Virus record (IMG/VR): IMGVR_UViG_3300028577_000013
Coordinates: 1-63,453 of that record
Direction: 5' to 3' (one strand)
Source of the DNA: a virus
Length of the DNA stretch: 63,453 bases
The notes below the pieces were generated by a model. The model saw nothing but the letters and a program-made list of their open reading frames with translations, was not told where the DNA came from and ran no database searches. Both the position numbers and the translations under genes were made by a program. Position 1 is the first letter of the stretch; each line of letters opens with the position of its first letter. This document shows, piece after piece, positions 29,268-35,976 of the stretch.

Positions 29268-29356
29268 CCGGCTCGCCGCCCGAGCGGCAAGGGGGCTGCG
29301 GCGGCTTCCGCAAGCTGTGTGGGGGCCGGTAGGCCCTGACCGTTAAGGATTGGCAT
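29264..29356 (-). CDS. Short leader ORF, 30 residues, behind conserved motif
   Basis: ATG at 29356 comes directly after the motif ACCAAGAGGCAGTTTGCGAAA and ends in an ATGA overlap with the methyltransferase. The peptide MPILNGQGLPAPTQLAEAA plus an Ala/Gly/Arg-rich tail is not recognised. The strong leader and the coupling suggest it is translated, perhaps only to carry ribosomes to the next start. Confidence 0.45.
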   Translation of the reverse strand: MPILNGQGLPAPTQLAEAAAAPLPLGRRAG

Positions 29357-29419
29357 TTTCGCAAACTGCCTCTTGGTGGTGGACGGTTCGCTGATTCGCG
29401 GCAGGCGTGGCAAGCGGAA

Positions 29420-29917
29420 TCACCCGGCCAGGATGCCCGATCGGCGGTAATGCTTGGCGATCCCGAAGTCCCAGATGCCGCCGGCCTCGGCCGCATTATG
29501 GTCCTGATAGGTGTAGCCGAGCTGATCGCAGCGCTTCATCGCCCCGCGCTTCCCCTCTTCGGTGGAGACGCGGGCGGTGCCGAGGAAATGGCGGCGCCAG
29601 ATGCCGCACTCGACTGTTTCGACGGAGGCCCCAGCTCGGCAGGCGGCCTCGCGCGCCACGGCTTGGAGGCTTATCAGGAGGAACGCGCTGTAGGCACTAT
29701 GCTCGGAGTCGACCACTTGCATGGCGGCCTCGATGAGGACGCGCTCGATCTTTTCAAATCGGCATGTCATGGCCACCCATTCGCGGAGGCCGACGAGCGC
29801 GCGATCGAGGTTGAGCTGGCCTTCGGGCAGCTTCACCACGGCCGTGCGCGGGCGGGGCGCATCGGCCCCGCCCCACGCTGCGCCGGTTGTCAGGCTTATA
29901 TCCAGCGCGAGAAGCAT
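29420..29917 (-). CDS. RuvC-like Holliday junction resolvase
   Basis: A 165-residue protein. The acidic residues of the RuvC/RNase H fold are in place: LALDISLTTG (first Asp), VLIEAAMQ (Glu) and YQDHNAAEAGGIWDF (late Asp pair). It would resolve branched DNA before packaging or in recombination with Bet. Start ATG at 29917, overlapping the stop of the upstream gene (TAATG). Confidence 0.8.
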   Translation of the reverse strand: MLLALDISLTTGAAWGGADAPRPRTAVVKLPEGQLNLDRALVGLREWVAMTCRFEKIERVLIEAAMQVVDSEHSAYSAFLLISLQAVAREAACRAGASVETVECGIWRRHFLGTARVSTEEGKRGAMKRCDQLGYTYQDHNAAEAGGIWDFGIAKHYRRSGILAG

Positions 29918-30525
29918 TACTGCGTCGCGGTGCCGGCCGGCCTGGCCGCGGCCGCTTCGCCCGGGCTTTGCGCCATGGCTTTGCGGATTTCCTCGGCGCT
30001 CAGATTCTCGGCGCCGGGCGCCATCGAGGCGTTGACGAAGCGATATTCGTCCAGATAGGCCTCGGCCGCCGCCGAACCTTCAGCGAAGCGGCATTCCGGG
30101 GCTTTGCCCTGCCGGGCGGCGATGCGCGCTTCGGCTCTCGCCTGGGCGATATCATCGTCAAACATGGCGTCGAAGACGTTGAGCTGGAAGGGCGCGCCGA
30201 TCGCCTTGAGGCCGACGCCGAAGGATTCCAGATAATGCCGGGCCGAAATCGGGTCGCCGTCTTGGAGGTGCATCAAATCCTTGAGCAGCTCCTTGGAAAT
30301 CATTTCGGCGGCCGCGGCCTCATAGGCTTTCGAGACGCTGGCCTTCATGTCCTTGAGCTTCTTCTCCCAGGCGCGCACGTTGGAAAGATGGTGCTCGATG
30401 CGCGGCCCCTCGGGGAGCTTCATCTGCTTCGACGGGCCGACTTTCGTCTCGACCGTCTCGTCTTGCGTTGGGGCTTTGGCGCGCCGGGCGCCTTGCTTCT
30501 TCCTTGATCCTTTGGATTTCGCCAC
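29917..30525 (-). CDS. Charged helical protein, 202 residues, possibly DNA-binding
   Basis: The start is GTG at 30525 behind AGGAGG. The N-terminus is basic (MAKSKGSRKKQGARRAKAP), followed by a long helical middle with NVRAWEKKLKDMKASVSKAY. Its place upstream of RuvC recalls GapR/DUF2312-like proteins with a helical nucleic-acid-binding core, but the resemblance is weak. Function otherwise unknown. First large gene of the leftward early operon. Confidence 0.5.
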   Translation of the reverse strand: MAKSKGSRKKQGARRAKAPTQDETVETKVGPSKQMKLPEGPRIEHHLSNVRAWEKKLKDMKASVSKAYEAAAAEMISKELLKDLMHLQDGDPISARHYLESFGVGLKAIGAPFQLNVFDAMFDDDIAQARAEARIAARQGKAPECRFAEGSAAAEAYLDEYRFVNASMAPGAENLSAEEIRKAMAQSPGEAAAARPAGTATQ

Positions 30526-30582
30526 TCGGGCCTCCTGATTGCGTTGCGGAACGCTGAGGAGACACCGGCGTGGTGGAAATTG

Positions 30583-30810
30583 CTACCGGGCGCCGGTGTA
30601 TTTTTCGCCCTGCTTGGCGCACCAGCCCCGAAGGATATCGGCCTCCCGGACCCGCTTCTTCGACCACGCCATGATCTTCAGGATCGTTTCGGGCATGGGG
30701 TATCGACTCCCCGTCTCGGCGGTGTGGAAGGCGGCCGGCGATATTTTTGCCTGAAAAGCGGCGGTTTCTTGGGAAATCCCAAGCTTCAATCGATAGGAGC
30801 GCAGGTTCAT
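30583..30810 (-). CDS. XRE-family helix-turn-helix regulator
   Basis: A 75-residue protein with an XRE/Cro-type HTH: LRSYRLKLGISQETAAFQAK then ISPAAFHTAETGSRYP. It probably controls the divergent promoter region at 30811-30941. ATG at 30810 has AAGG upstream; ATG at 30828 adds six residues. It is divergent from the rightward operon starting at 30942, the typical layout of a phage early switch. It lacks the C-terminal peptidase domain of CI repressors, so it is a Cro-like or small regulator. Confidence 0.75.
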   Translation of the reverse strand: MNLRSYRLKLGISQETAAFQAKISPAAFHTAETGSRYPMPETILKIMAWSKKRVREADILRGWCAKQGEKYTGAR

Positions 30811-30941
30811 GGCGCCCTTATCCAGCATCCGCCGGGCCCCTTCAAGCTGAAAAGCTCGCCTTGCTACCTCTCCCGGGCTTGGCCATATTCGGCGCCGGTC
30901 AAGGGGCGAATCTCCGCCCCGGTACTTTTGAGAGGCAAGCC
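30811..30941. promoter_or_regulatory. Divergent early control region
   Basis: The 131-base gap between the XRE regulator (leftward) and the first rightward gene. It must hold the switch promoters. An inverted repeat GGGGCG-AATCTC-CGCCCC at 30903-30920 is a candidate operator or RNA hairpin. A rightward promoter is proposed separately. Confidence 0.55.
30861..30889 (+). promoter_or_regulatory. Candidate sigma-70-like promoter for the rightward operon
   Basis: TTGCTA (30861-30866), then 17 bases, then CATATT (30884-30889). The boxes deviate from consensus but the spacing is ideal and they lie 50 bases before the first rightward gene. Prediction by eye only. Confidence 0.4.
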
Positions 30942-31097
30942 ATGCGACACCCGATCACCCGCCGCCCCCTGAATTGGCGGTGGCCAATGCGGCTCCCCTT
31001 CAAGAACCCCGACGAAATGTGGTGGACGCTGACGAGCTGGGCGGTCGCCGCCATTCTCATCGCCTTCGGCTTCATCATCATCCACTCGCCAGGCTGA
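30942..31097 (+). CDS. Small membrane protein, 51 residues
   Basis: The start is ATG at 30942 with GAGAGG upstream. A basic N-terminus (MRHPITRRPLNWRWPMRLP) precedes one transmembrane segment (about residues 28-46). First gene of the rightward operon. Function unknown; such proteins are often exclusion or early-lysis factors. Confidence 0.55.
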   Translation: MRHPITRRPLNWRWPMRLPFKNPDEMWWTLTSWAVAAILIAFGFIIIHSPG

Positions 31098-31099
31098 GC

Positions 31100-31567
31100 G
31101 TGTCGCCCACGCTCCGCCAGCCGACGCCGGCCGCCGCCGCATATCGGTGGTATGCCGCCGCGCTCAGCGCGAAGCCGGGCGATGATGCGCGGGCCTTCGA
31201 TGAAGACGAGCCGCAGCCCGGGTTCTATAAGCGCCGGTTCAATCGGGAAGGCGTCTTCGTTCCGGCGAGGATCTGGCTGATCCAATATGTCGCCGATGGG
31301 GAGCTGATCGCTCCTGAGCTGATCGCCTGCGAAATCGGCGGCGATCGCTTCGATCCTCGTCACGCGGAGGGCCCTTTCGGCCTGCCGCTATGGTGCGTGC
31401 TGGCGGAGAACCCCATCACGAAAGCAGAATATGACCACATGATGCGCGTCCGGGCATGGGCGAAGACATTCCGCCCCGATCAGCCTGAAGCCGCGCCGAT
31501 GAAATCCGTGGATTTGTTCACGGTTAAACCGCCCACATGGGGCAAACGCAGCAAGAGGAAGCCATGA
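31100..31567 (+). CDS. Unknown protein, 155 residues
   Basis: The start is taken as GTG at 31100, three bases after the upstream stop. The N-terminal region has AAYRWYAAALSAKPGDDARA and the middle GVFVPARIWLIQYVADGELI. The C-terminus is basic. No family recognised. It precedes the coiled-coil and Bet genes, so a role in early DNA metabolism is possible. ATGA overlap with the next gene. Confidence 0.55.
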   Translation: MSPTLRQPTPAAAAYRWYAAALSAKPGDDARAFDEDEPQPGFYKRRFNREGVFVPARIWLIQYVADGELIAPELIACEIGGDRFDPRHAEGPFGLPLWCVLAENPITKAEYDHMMRVRAWAKTFRPDQPEAAPMKSVDLFTVKPPTWGKRSKRKP

Positions 31568-32694
31568 GCGAAGCACACGAAATCCCCCCGACCGTCGATA
31601 GCGCCATCAAGAAGGCGGTGCTCGGCGACAATTCCAGCAATGTGCCGGAAGATTTCCGCATCACCGTCACGCCGCCCGAGGACATTACGCCCTATCTCGG
31701 CCGGCAATATGCCGATATCACCACCCGCTTCGCTGAGCTCTCCGCCTCGGCCGAGGCGATGCCCGACACCATCGAGAACGATATCGAATCCGGGAAGGCC
31801 GGCGACTTGGTGAAGGAAATCCGCCTCTGGGACAAGAAGGCGGATGGCGCACGCTCGATCGAGAAGGAGCCATTCCAGAAGGGCGGCGCGACGGTGGACT
31901 CCTTCTTTAAGAACATGACCGAGAAGCTGGAGAAGGCGAAGAAGCGCGTTCTCGAAGTGCAGACCACCTATCTCAACAAGAAGAAGGACGAGGAGCGCCG
32001 CCGGCTTGAGGCCGAGGCCCTGAAGAAGCGCGAGGCTGAGGAAAAGGCGCGCGTCGAAGCCGCCCAGGCCGAGGAGCGCAAGCGTGTGGCAGAAGAAGCC
32101 CGCGTCGCCGCTGAGGCCGCCGCCACCGAGGCCCGCGAAAACAAGGACGAGCTTGAGCAAGGGCGCCTCGATGCCGAGACCGCGCTGGCCAACGCCAAGC
32201 TCAAGAAGGCCATCGCTCGGCGGGATCGTGACGAGGATGCCTTCAGTGCCGCCTCTGTTGAGGTCACCAACGCCATCGCCAGTCTCGCCGACGCCAAGGA
32301 GCGTCTGCGGGGCGCGCGTGAGGCTCAGCGCGTGGCCCTGGCCGATGCGGAGAAGAAGGCCAAGGAGCTGCGCACAGCCACCACCGCCGCGAACAATGCC
32401 GGTGACACCGCTGAGCGCGAAGGCGCCGGCGCGGCCAAGATCGAGAAGAAGCTGGAGAAGGCCAGCGACGGCGATCTTTCCCGCACTCGCGGCGAGCATG
32501 GCAGCGTCAACACGCTCGCAAGGCATTGGGAGGCGACGATCGTCGATATGCAGCTCGTTCACGAGAACGTCGCGCTCATCATCGGCCTGATCGATCCCGA
32601 TGTGATCCAAGTCGCCGTCAATAAGCGCATGAGGGCCGGCAACCGCGATGTGCCCGGCGTCACCTACGAAGAAGTCTCAGACGCCCGTTCCTAA
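31564..32694 (+). CDS. Long coiled-coil protein, 376 residues, partner gene of Bet
   Basis: The start is ATG at 31564. Residues about 100-290 are an almost unbroken coiled coil rich in Ala, Glu, Lys and Arg (for example KKREAEEKARVEAAQAEERK). N-terminal and C-terminal globular ends are short; the C-terminus has HVWEATIVDMQLV-like segments. Similar coiled-coil proteins occur next to RecT/Bet genes in many phages. Function unknown; a structural partner of the recombinase is inferred from position. Confidence 0.6.
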   Translation: MSEAHEIPPTVDSAIKKAVLGDNSSNVPEDFRITVTPPEDITPYLGRQYADITTRFAELSASAEAMPDTIENDIESGKAGDLVKEIRLWDKKADGARSIEKEPFQKGGATVDSFFKNMTEKLEKAKKRVLEVQTTYLNKKKDEERRRLEAEALKKREAEEKARVEAAQAEERKRVAEEARVAAEAAATEARENKDELEQGRLDAETALANAKLKKAIARRDRDEDAFSAASVEVTNAIASLADAKERLRGAREAQRVALADAEKKAKELRTATTAANNAGDTAEREGAGAAKIEKKLEKASDGDLSRTRGEHGSVNTLARHWEATIVDMQLVHENVALIIGLIDPDVIQVAVNKRMRAGNRDVPGVTYEEVSDARS

Positions 32695-32722
32695 TCCACC
32701 AACCCCCGAAAGGATTTTCAGC
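32695..32722 (+). promoter_or_regulatory. Leader with CCACCAACC motif before bet
   Basis: The 28-base gap reads TCCACCAACCCCCGAAAGGA and then a short spacer to the ATG. CCACCAACC recurs before 12302, 34103 and 35605. The following GAAAGGA is the ribosome-binding site. Confidence 0.45.
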
Positions 32723-34069
32723 ATGAATACCCAAACCGCAAAGCCGTCGCAGACCGCAGAGCAAGCCCAGCCCGCTCAGCCGCTGGCGGTCGCCGGCACC
32801 GGGAAAGCCGTCGCGCGCATCGCGCCGGCGCGCCTTCCCTATCATCCGGCGATCGAGGGCACCTTCGGCGTCGATCGCAGCCAATGGCGAGCGCTGACCG
32901 ATAGTATCTTCCCGATGGCCAAGACCACGGAAGCGGTCATCTTGGCGCTCTCCTACTGCAAGGCCCGCCACCTCGATATTATGAAGAAGCCGGTCCATAT
33001 CGTGCCGATGTGGAACAGCGAGCTCAAGAAGGAGGTCGAGACTGTTTGGCCTGCCATCACCGAGCATCGCATCACGGCGCACCGCACCGGCCAATATGCC
33101 GGCACCGATGCGACGCTCTTCGGCGAGCAGAAGACGAAGCACTTCGAGGCCAAGGTCCAGTCGGGAAAGAACGCCGGCAAAATCTATAAGGCCGATGTGA
33201 CGTTTCCAGAATGGGCTCAGGTAACGGTCTATCGCCTTGTCGCTGGCCAGCGCTGCGCCTTCCCGGGGCCGCGGGTTTACTTCGAGGAATTCTTCGGCAT
33301 GACGGCCGGCCTGCCGGTGCCGAATTCCCGCTGGGCGCGCTCGCCCTCGCAAATGCTGGAGAAGTGCGCCGAGGCCGGCGCGCTCCGCAAAGCCTTCACC
33401 GAGGAAATCGGCGCCGATCCGATCGCCGAGGAAATGGAAGGCCGGATCATCGATCAAGTGCTCTCGCAAATGAAGAAGGCGCGCCCCAACCAGCCGCTCA
33501 ACACTTCGGCGCATTTCGTGCCGGAGAACGAAGTGGTCGACTCCAGCGCTGAGGCGGCGGCCGAGGATGGCGAAGCGGCTGAAGAAGGCCACGATCCCGA
33601 AACCGGCGAAGTGGTCGAGGAAGGCTCGGCCGCCACGGCGGAAGCCGCCAAGCCCGATCGCGGCGCCGACTGGCTGGCGGCCCGGATCGCCTCGATCGCC
33701 GGCGTCACCGATCGCGCTCTGCTGGCCCAGAAGGACAAGGCGGTGCGCGAAGTGATCGCCAACGAAGAGCGGCCCGATCTTCTCCCGAAATGGGAAGAGG
33801 CGCTCAAGGCCGCGCTCGATGCGCTGCCGGCGGAGACGGTCAAGGCGGCCGAGGCTCCGAAGGGCGAGACGAAGGCGCTCAGCGCGGCCGATCAGGAATA
33901 CGAGGACTGGAAGGCCGATCAATACGCGCTGCTCAAGAACGCCAAGCTCACGCGGACGGTCGATGATCTTCAGGAGCTCACCGTCAAAGAGCTCCGCGAG
34001 GCTGATCGTCCTGCCTACGTCGAGGCCTGCAACGCCAAGGCGAAAGAGCTGCTGAGCGGCAAGAAGTAA
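32723..34069 (+). CDS. bet: Phage recombination protein Bet (RecT family)
   Basis: A 448-residue protein. The core (about residues 40-230) follows RecT/Bet: WRALTDSIFPMAKTTEAVIL, LDIMKKPVHIVPMW, then YRLVAGQRCAFPGPRVYFEE and CAEAGALRKAFTEEIG. It anneals single strands and stimulates recombination. The C-terminal 180 residues are a long acidic tail (Glu/Asp/Ala-rich), longer than usual. No cognate exonuclease is visible nearby. Start ATG at 32723. Confidence 0.85.
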   Translation: MNTQTAKPSQTAEQAQPAQPLAVAGTGKAVARIAPARLPYHPAIEGTFGVDRSQWRALTDSIFPMAKTTEAVILALSYCKARHLDIMKKPVHIVPMWNSELKKEVETVWPAITEHRITAHRTGQYAGTDATLFGEQKTKHFEAKVQSGKNAGKIYKADVTFPEWAQVTVYRLVAGQRCAFPGPRVYFEEFFGMTAGLPVPNSRWARSPSQMLEKCAEAGALRKAFTEEIGADPIAEEMEGRIIDQVLSQMKKARPNQPLNTSAHFVPENEVVDSSAEAAAEDGEAAEEGHDPETGEVVEEGSAATAEAAKPDRGADWLAARIASIAGVTDRALLAQKDKAVREVIANEERPDLLPKWEEALKAALDALPAETVKAAEAPKGETKALSAADQEYEDWKADQYALLKNAKLTRTVDDLQELTVKELREADRPAYVEACNAKAKELLSGKK

Positions 34070-34102
34070 ACCCACCAACCAATCCTCAAGAGGAATTCCA
34101 TC

Positions 34103-35563
34103 ATGCAATCAATTCAGAATGTCGCCCTCGACAAGCTCCGCTTCGGCCATGAATTCAAAGGCGGCTCGCTTAATGTCCGGCAATCCGGCCGCGATGATGT
34201 TGACGCCCTGATCGCTTCCATCAAGGCCGAGGGGCTGCTCCAGCCTCTCGCCTCATGGGAGCGTGAAGGCGTTTTCTATATCTTAGACGGCAACCGCCGC
34301 CTGGCCGCGCTGAAAAAGATCGGCAAGCCAGTGCCGGAGAATTGGCTGCATGTCATCGAGGCCGACAGTATCGAAGACGCCCAGGCGAAGAGCTTGGCGG
34401 CCAACATCATGGCCGTGCCGCTCGATCCGGTTGACCGCTTCGAGGCCTTCGCCTCTCTCCAGCCGAAGTTCACCGCCGAGCAGATCGCGGCGCGATATGG
34501 CACCACGAAGAAGCTGGTCGAGCGCAGCCTCATCCTCGCAAAGCTCTCGCCGACGATCAGGACGGCGCTCCGCAAAAACGAGCTCGATTACGAGGCCGCC
34601 TGCGCCTTCACCATCGAGCCCGATCCGAAGCGCCAGGAGGCCATCTTCAAGAAGCTGAAGGCGCGCGGAAACTGGTGCCTGCGTCGCTATGATATCCGCG
34701 AGGCAATCACCGGCGATCAGGATGATATCGCCGGCATGTTGAAATTCGTCGGCGCCGCGGCCGCCAAGGAGGCGGGCGTGACGGAAGTGGACGATCTATT
34801 CGCCGAAAAGGGCGACGCGCCCAAAGTGGTGCAGAATGTCGGCGCGCTGGAGAAGCTCGTCCAGGCGAAGATCAGCAGCACGAAGAGCAAGCTGCTGGCC
34901 GAGGGCTGGGGCAGCGTGGTGATGGAAGACAGCCTCGAATATGGCTGGGAGCGTTGGGCCCGCTCGCCGGCAGCAAAGGGCGCCGATCGCAAGAAGCTCA
35001 TGGTGGTGCTGGAGCTCAAAGGCGGAGTTCTCAAGCAGCATCTGGGCCTCCATAAATCGAAGCAGCGCGTCGCCGTCGAGCAGAAGGCCGAGAAGAAGAA
35101 GGCCAGCCCGAACGCGCTGAGCAATGCGCTCAAGGAGCGGCTGGAGTACGTTCTCATCAAGGCCACCCGCACGGCGATCTTGAACGAGAGCTGGAAAGAC
35201 CCCCGGGCGGCCATCTTCACCGCGATCGTCGCTGCGGATATTGACCGCCATCGCTTCATCCAGCAGATGCCAACCTATTTGGGCTCGAAGCTGGCCAGCA
35301 TCCGGGACTCAATATCGGCCGATGTGATGAAGGCGGCGCTGCTCAAGCACTTCGATCCGAAGGACTACTTCCCGCGCGCCCCCAAGGGCGTGGTGCTGAA
35401 GGCGATCGCGGAATCCCTTGTCCAGGCCCCGGCCGATCTGAAAACGAAAACCAAGGCCGTGATCTGGAAATTCGCCATCGCCCATGTCGGCAAGACCGAA
35501 TGGTTGCCGCCTGAGCTGCGCACCGCCCACTATGCCGCCAAGAAGGGCGCGAAGAAGCGCTGA
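34103..35563 (+). CDS. ParB-like protein, 486 residues
   Basis: The start is ATG at 34103, behind CCACCAACC and CAAGAGGAATTC. Residues about 5-100 are a ParB N-terminal domain: LNVRQSGRDDVDALIASIKA, then FYILDGNRRLAALKKIG. A helix-turn-helix part follows (FTAEQIAARYGTTKKLVERS). The C-terminal 250 residues are helical and not recognised. ParB domains bind or hydrolyse CTP and act as DNA clamps. No ParA gene is seen, so it may not be for partition. It could regulate transcription or replication. Confidence 0.7.
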   Translation: MQSIQNVALDKLRFGHEFKGGSLNVRQSGRDDVDALIASIKAEGLLQPLASWEREGVFYILDGNRRLAALKKIGKPVPENWLHVIEADSIEDAQAKSLAANIMAVPLDPVDRFEAFASLQPKFTAEQIAARYGTTKKLVERSLILAKLSPTIRTALRKNELDYEAACAFTIEPDPKRQEAIFKKLKARGNWCLRRYDIREAITGDQDDIAGMLKFVGAAAAKEAGVTEVDDLFAEKGDAPKVVQNVGALEKLVQAKISSTKSKLLAEGWGSVVMEDSLEYGWERWARSPAAKGADRKKLMVVLELKGGVLKQHLGLHKSKQRVAVEQKAEKKKASPNALSNALKERLEYVLIKATRTAILNESWKDPRAAIFTAIVAADIDRHRFIQQMPTYLGSKLASIRDSISADVMKAALLKHFDPKDYFPRAPKGVVLKAIAESLVQAPADLKTKTKAVIWKFAIAHVGKTEWLPPELRTAHYAAKKGAKKR

Positions 35564-35604
35564 TTGATCCCTCCATCATTTCCACCAACCGAAAGGACTT
35601 CACC

Positions 35605-35973
35605 ATGAAACGCTTTTCCATCCTCGCCGCCTGCCTCCTGCTCTCCGGCTGCGTCGGCTCTCCCGCTCAGAACTACGTCCCGGCGATCGATCTTCAGGGC
35701 GTCGATATGAGCCGCTACCAAGCCGACTTGAAGGATTGTCAGGGCTACGGCGCGACCCATGATCCGGCCAGGGCGGCGGCGAACAGCGCCATCGCCGGCG
35801 CGATTGTCGGCGCTCTCCTCGGCGCCGCGATCGGGGGCGGCCGCATGGTCGCGACTGGCGCGGCGATCGGCGGCACGGAAGCCGGCGCCGCCGGCGGAGT
35901 GCGGGCGGCCGAGACAGCCCAGCTCGTAGTTCAACGCTGCATGGCCGGCCGCGGCTACCGCGTGTTGGATTAG
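35605..35973 (+). CDS. Lipoprotein with glycine-zipper segment, 122 residues
   Basis: The start is ATG at 35605. The signal peptide ends with a lipobox (LLLSGC). The middle has a long Gly/Ala zipper (AIAGAIVGALLGAAIGGGRM, then ATGAAIGGTEAGAAGG) as found in glycine-zipper membrane proteins. Two cysteines in the mature part may bond (DCQGY and QRCMAG). It may insert in the envelope. Superinfection exclusion is possible. It sits between ParB-like and ATPase genes. Confidence 0.7.
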   Translation: MKRFSILAACLLLSGCVGSPAQNYVPAIDLQGVDMSRYQADLKDCQGYGATHDPARAAANSAIAGAIVGALLGAAIGGGRMVATGAAIGGTEAGAAGGVRAAETAQLVVQRCMAGRGYRVLD

Positions 35974-35976
35974 GCC

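Noticed and set aside
31480-34108. Long minus-strand ORFs opposite the coiled-coil and Bet genes
   Set aside because: Shadows of Glu/Lys/Ala-rich genes; the plus-strand Bet motifs and ribosome-binding sites decide.
34103-35563. Plasmid-like partition system
   Set aside because: ParB-like protein is present, but I find no ParA-type ATPase gene or clear parS repeats, so partition is not supported.
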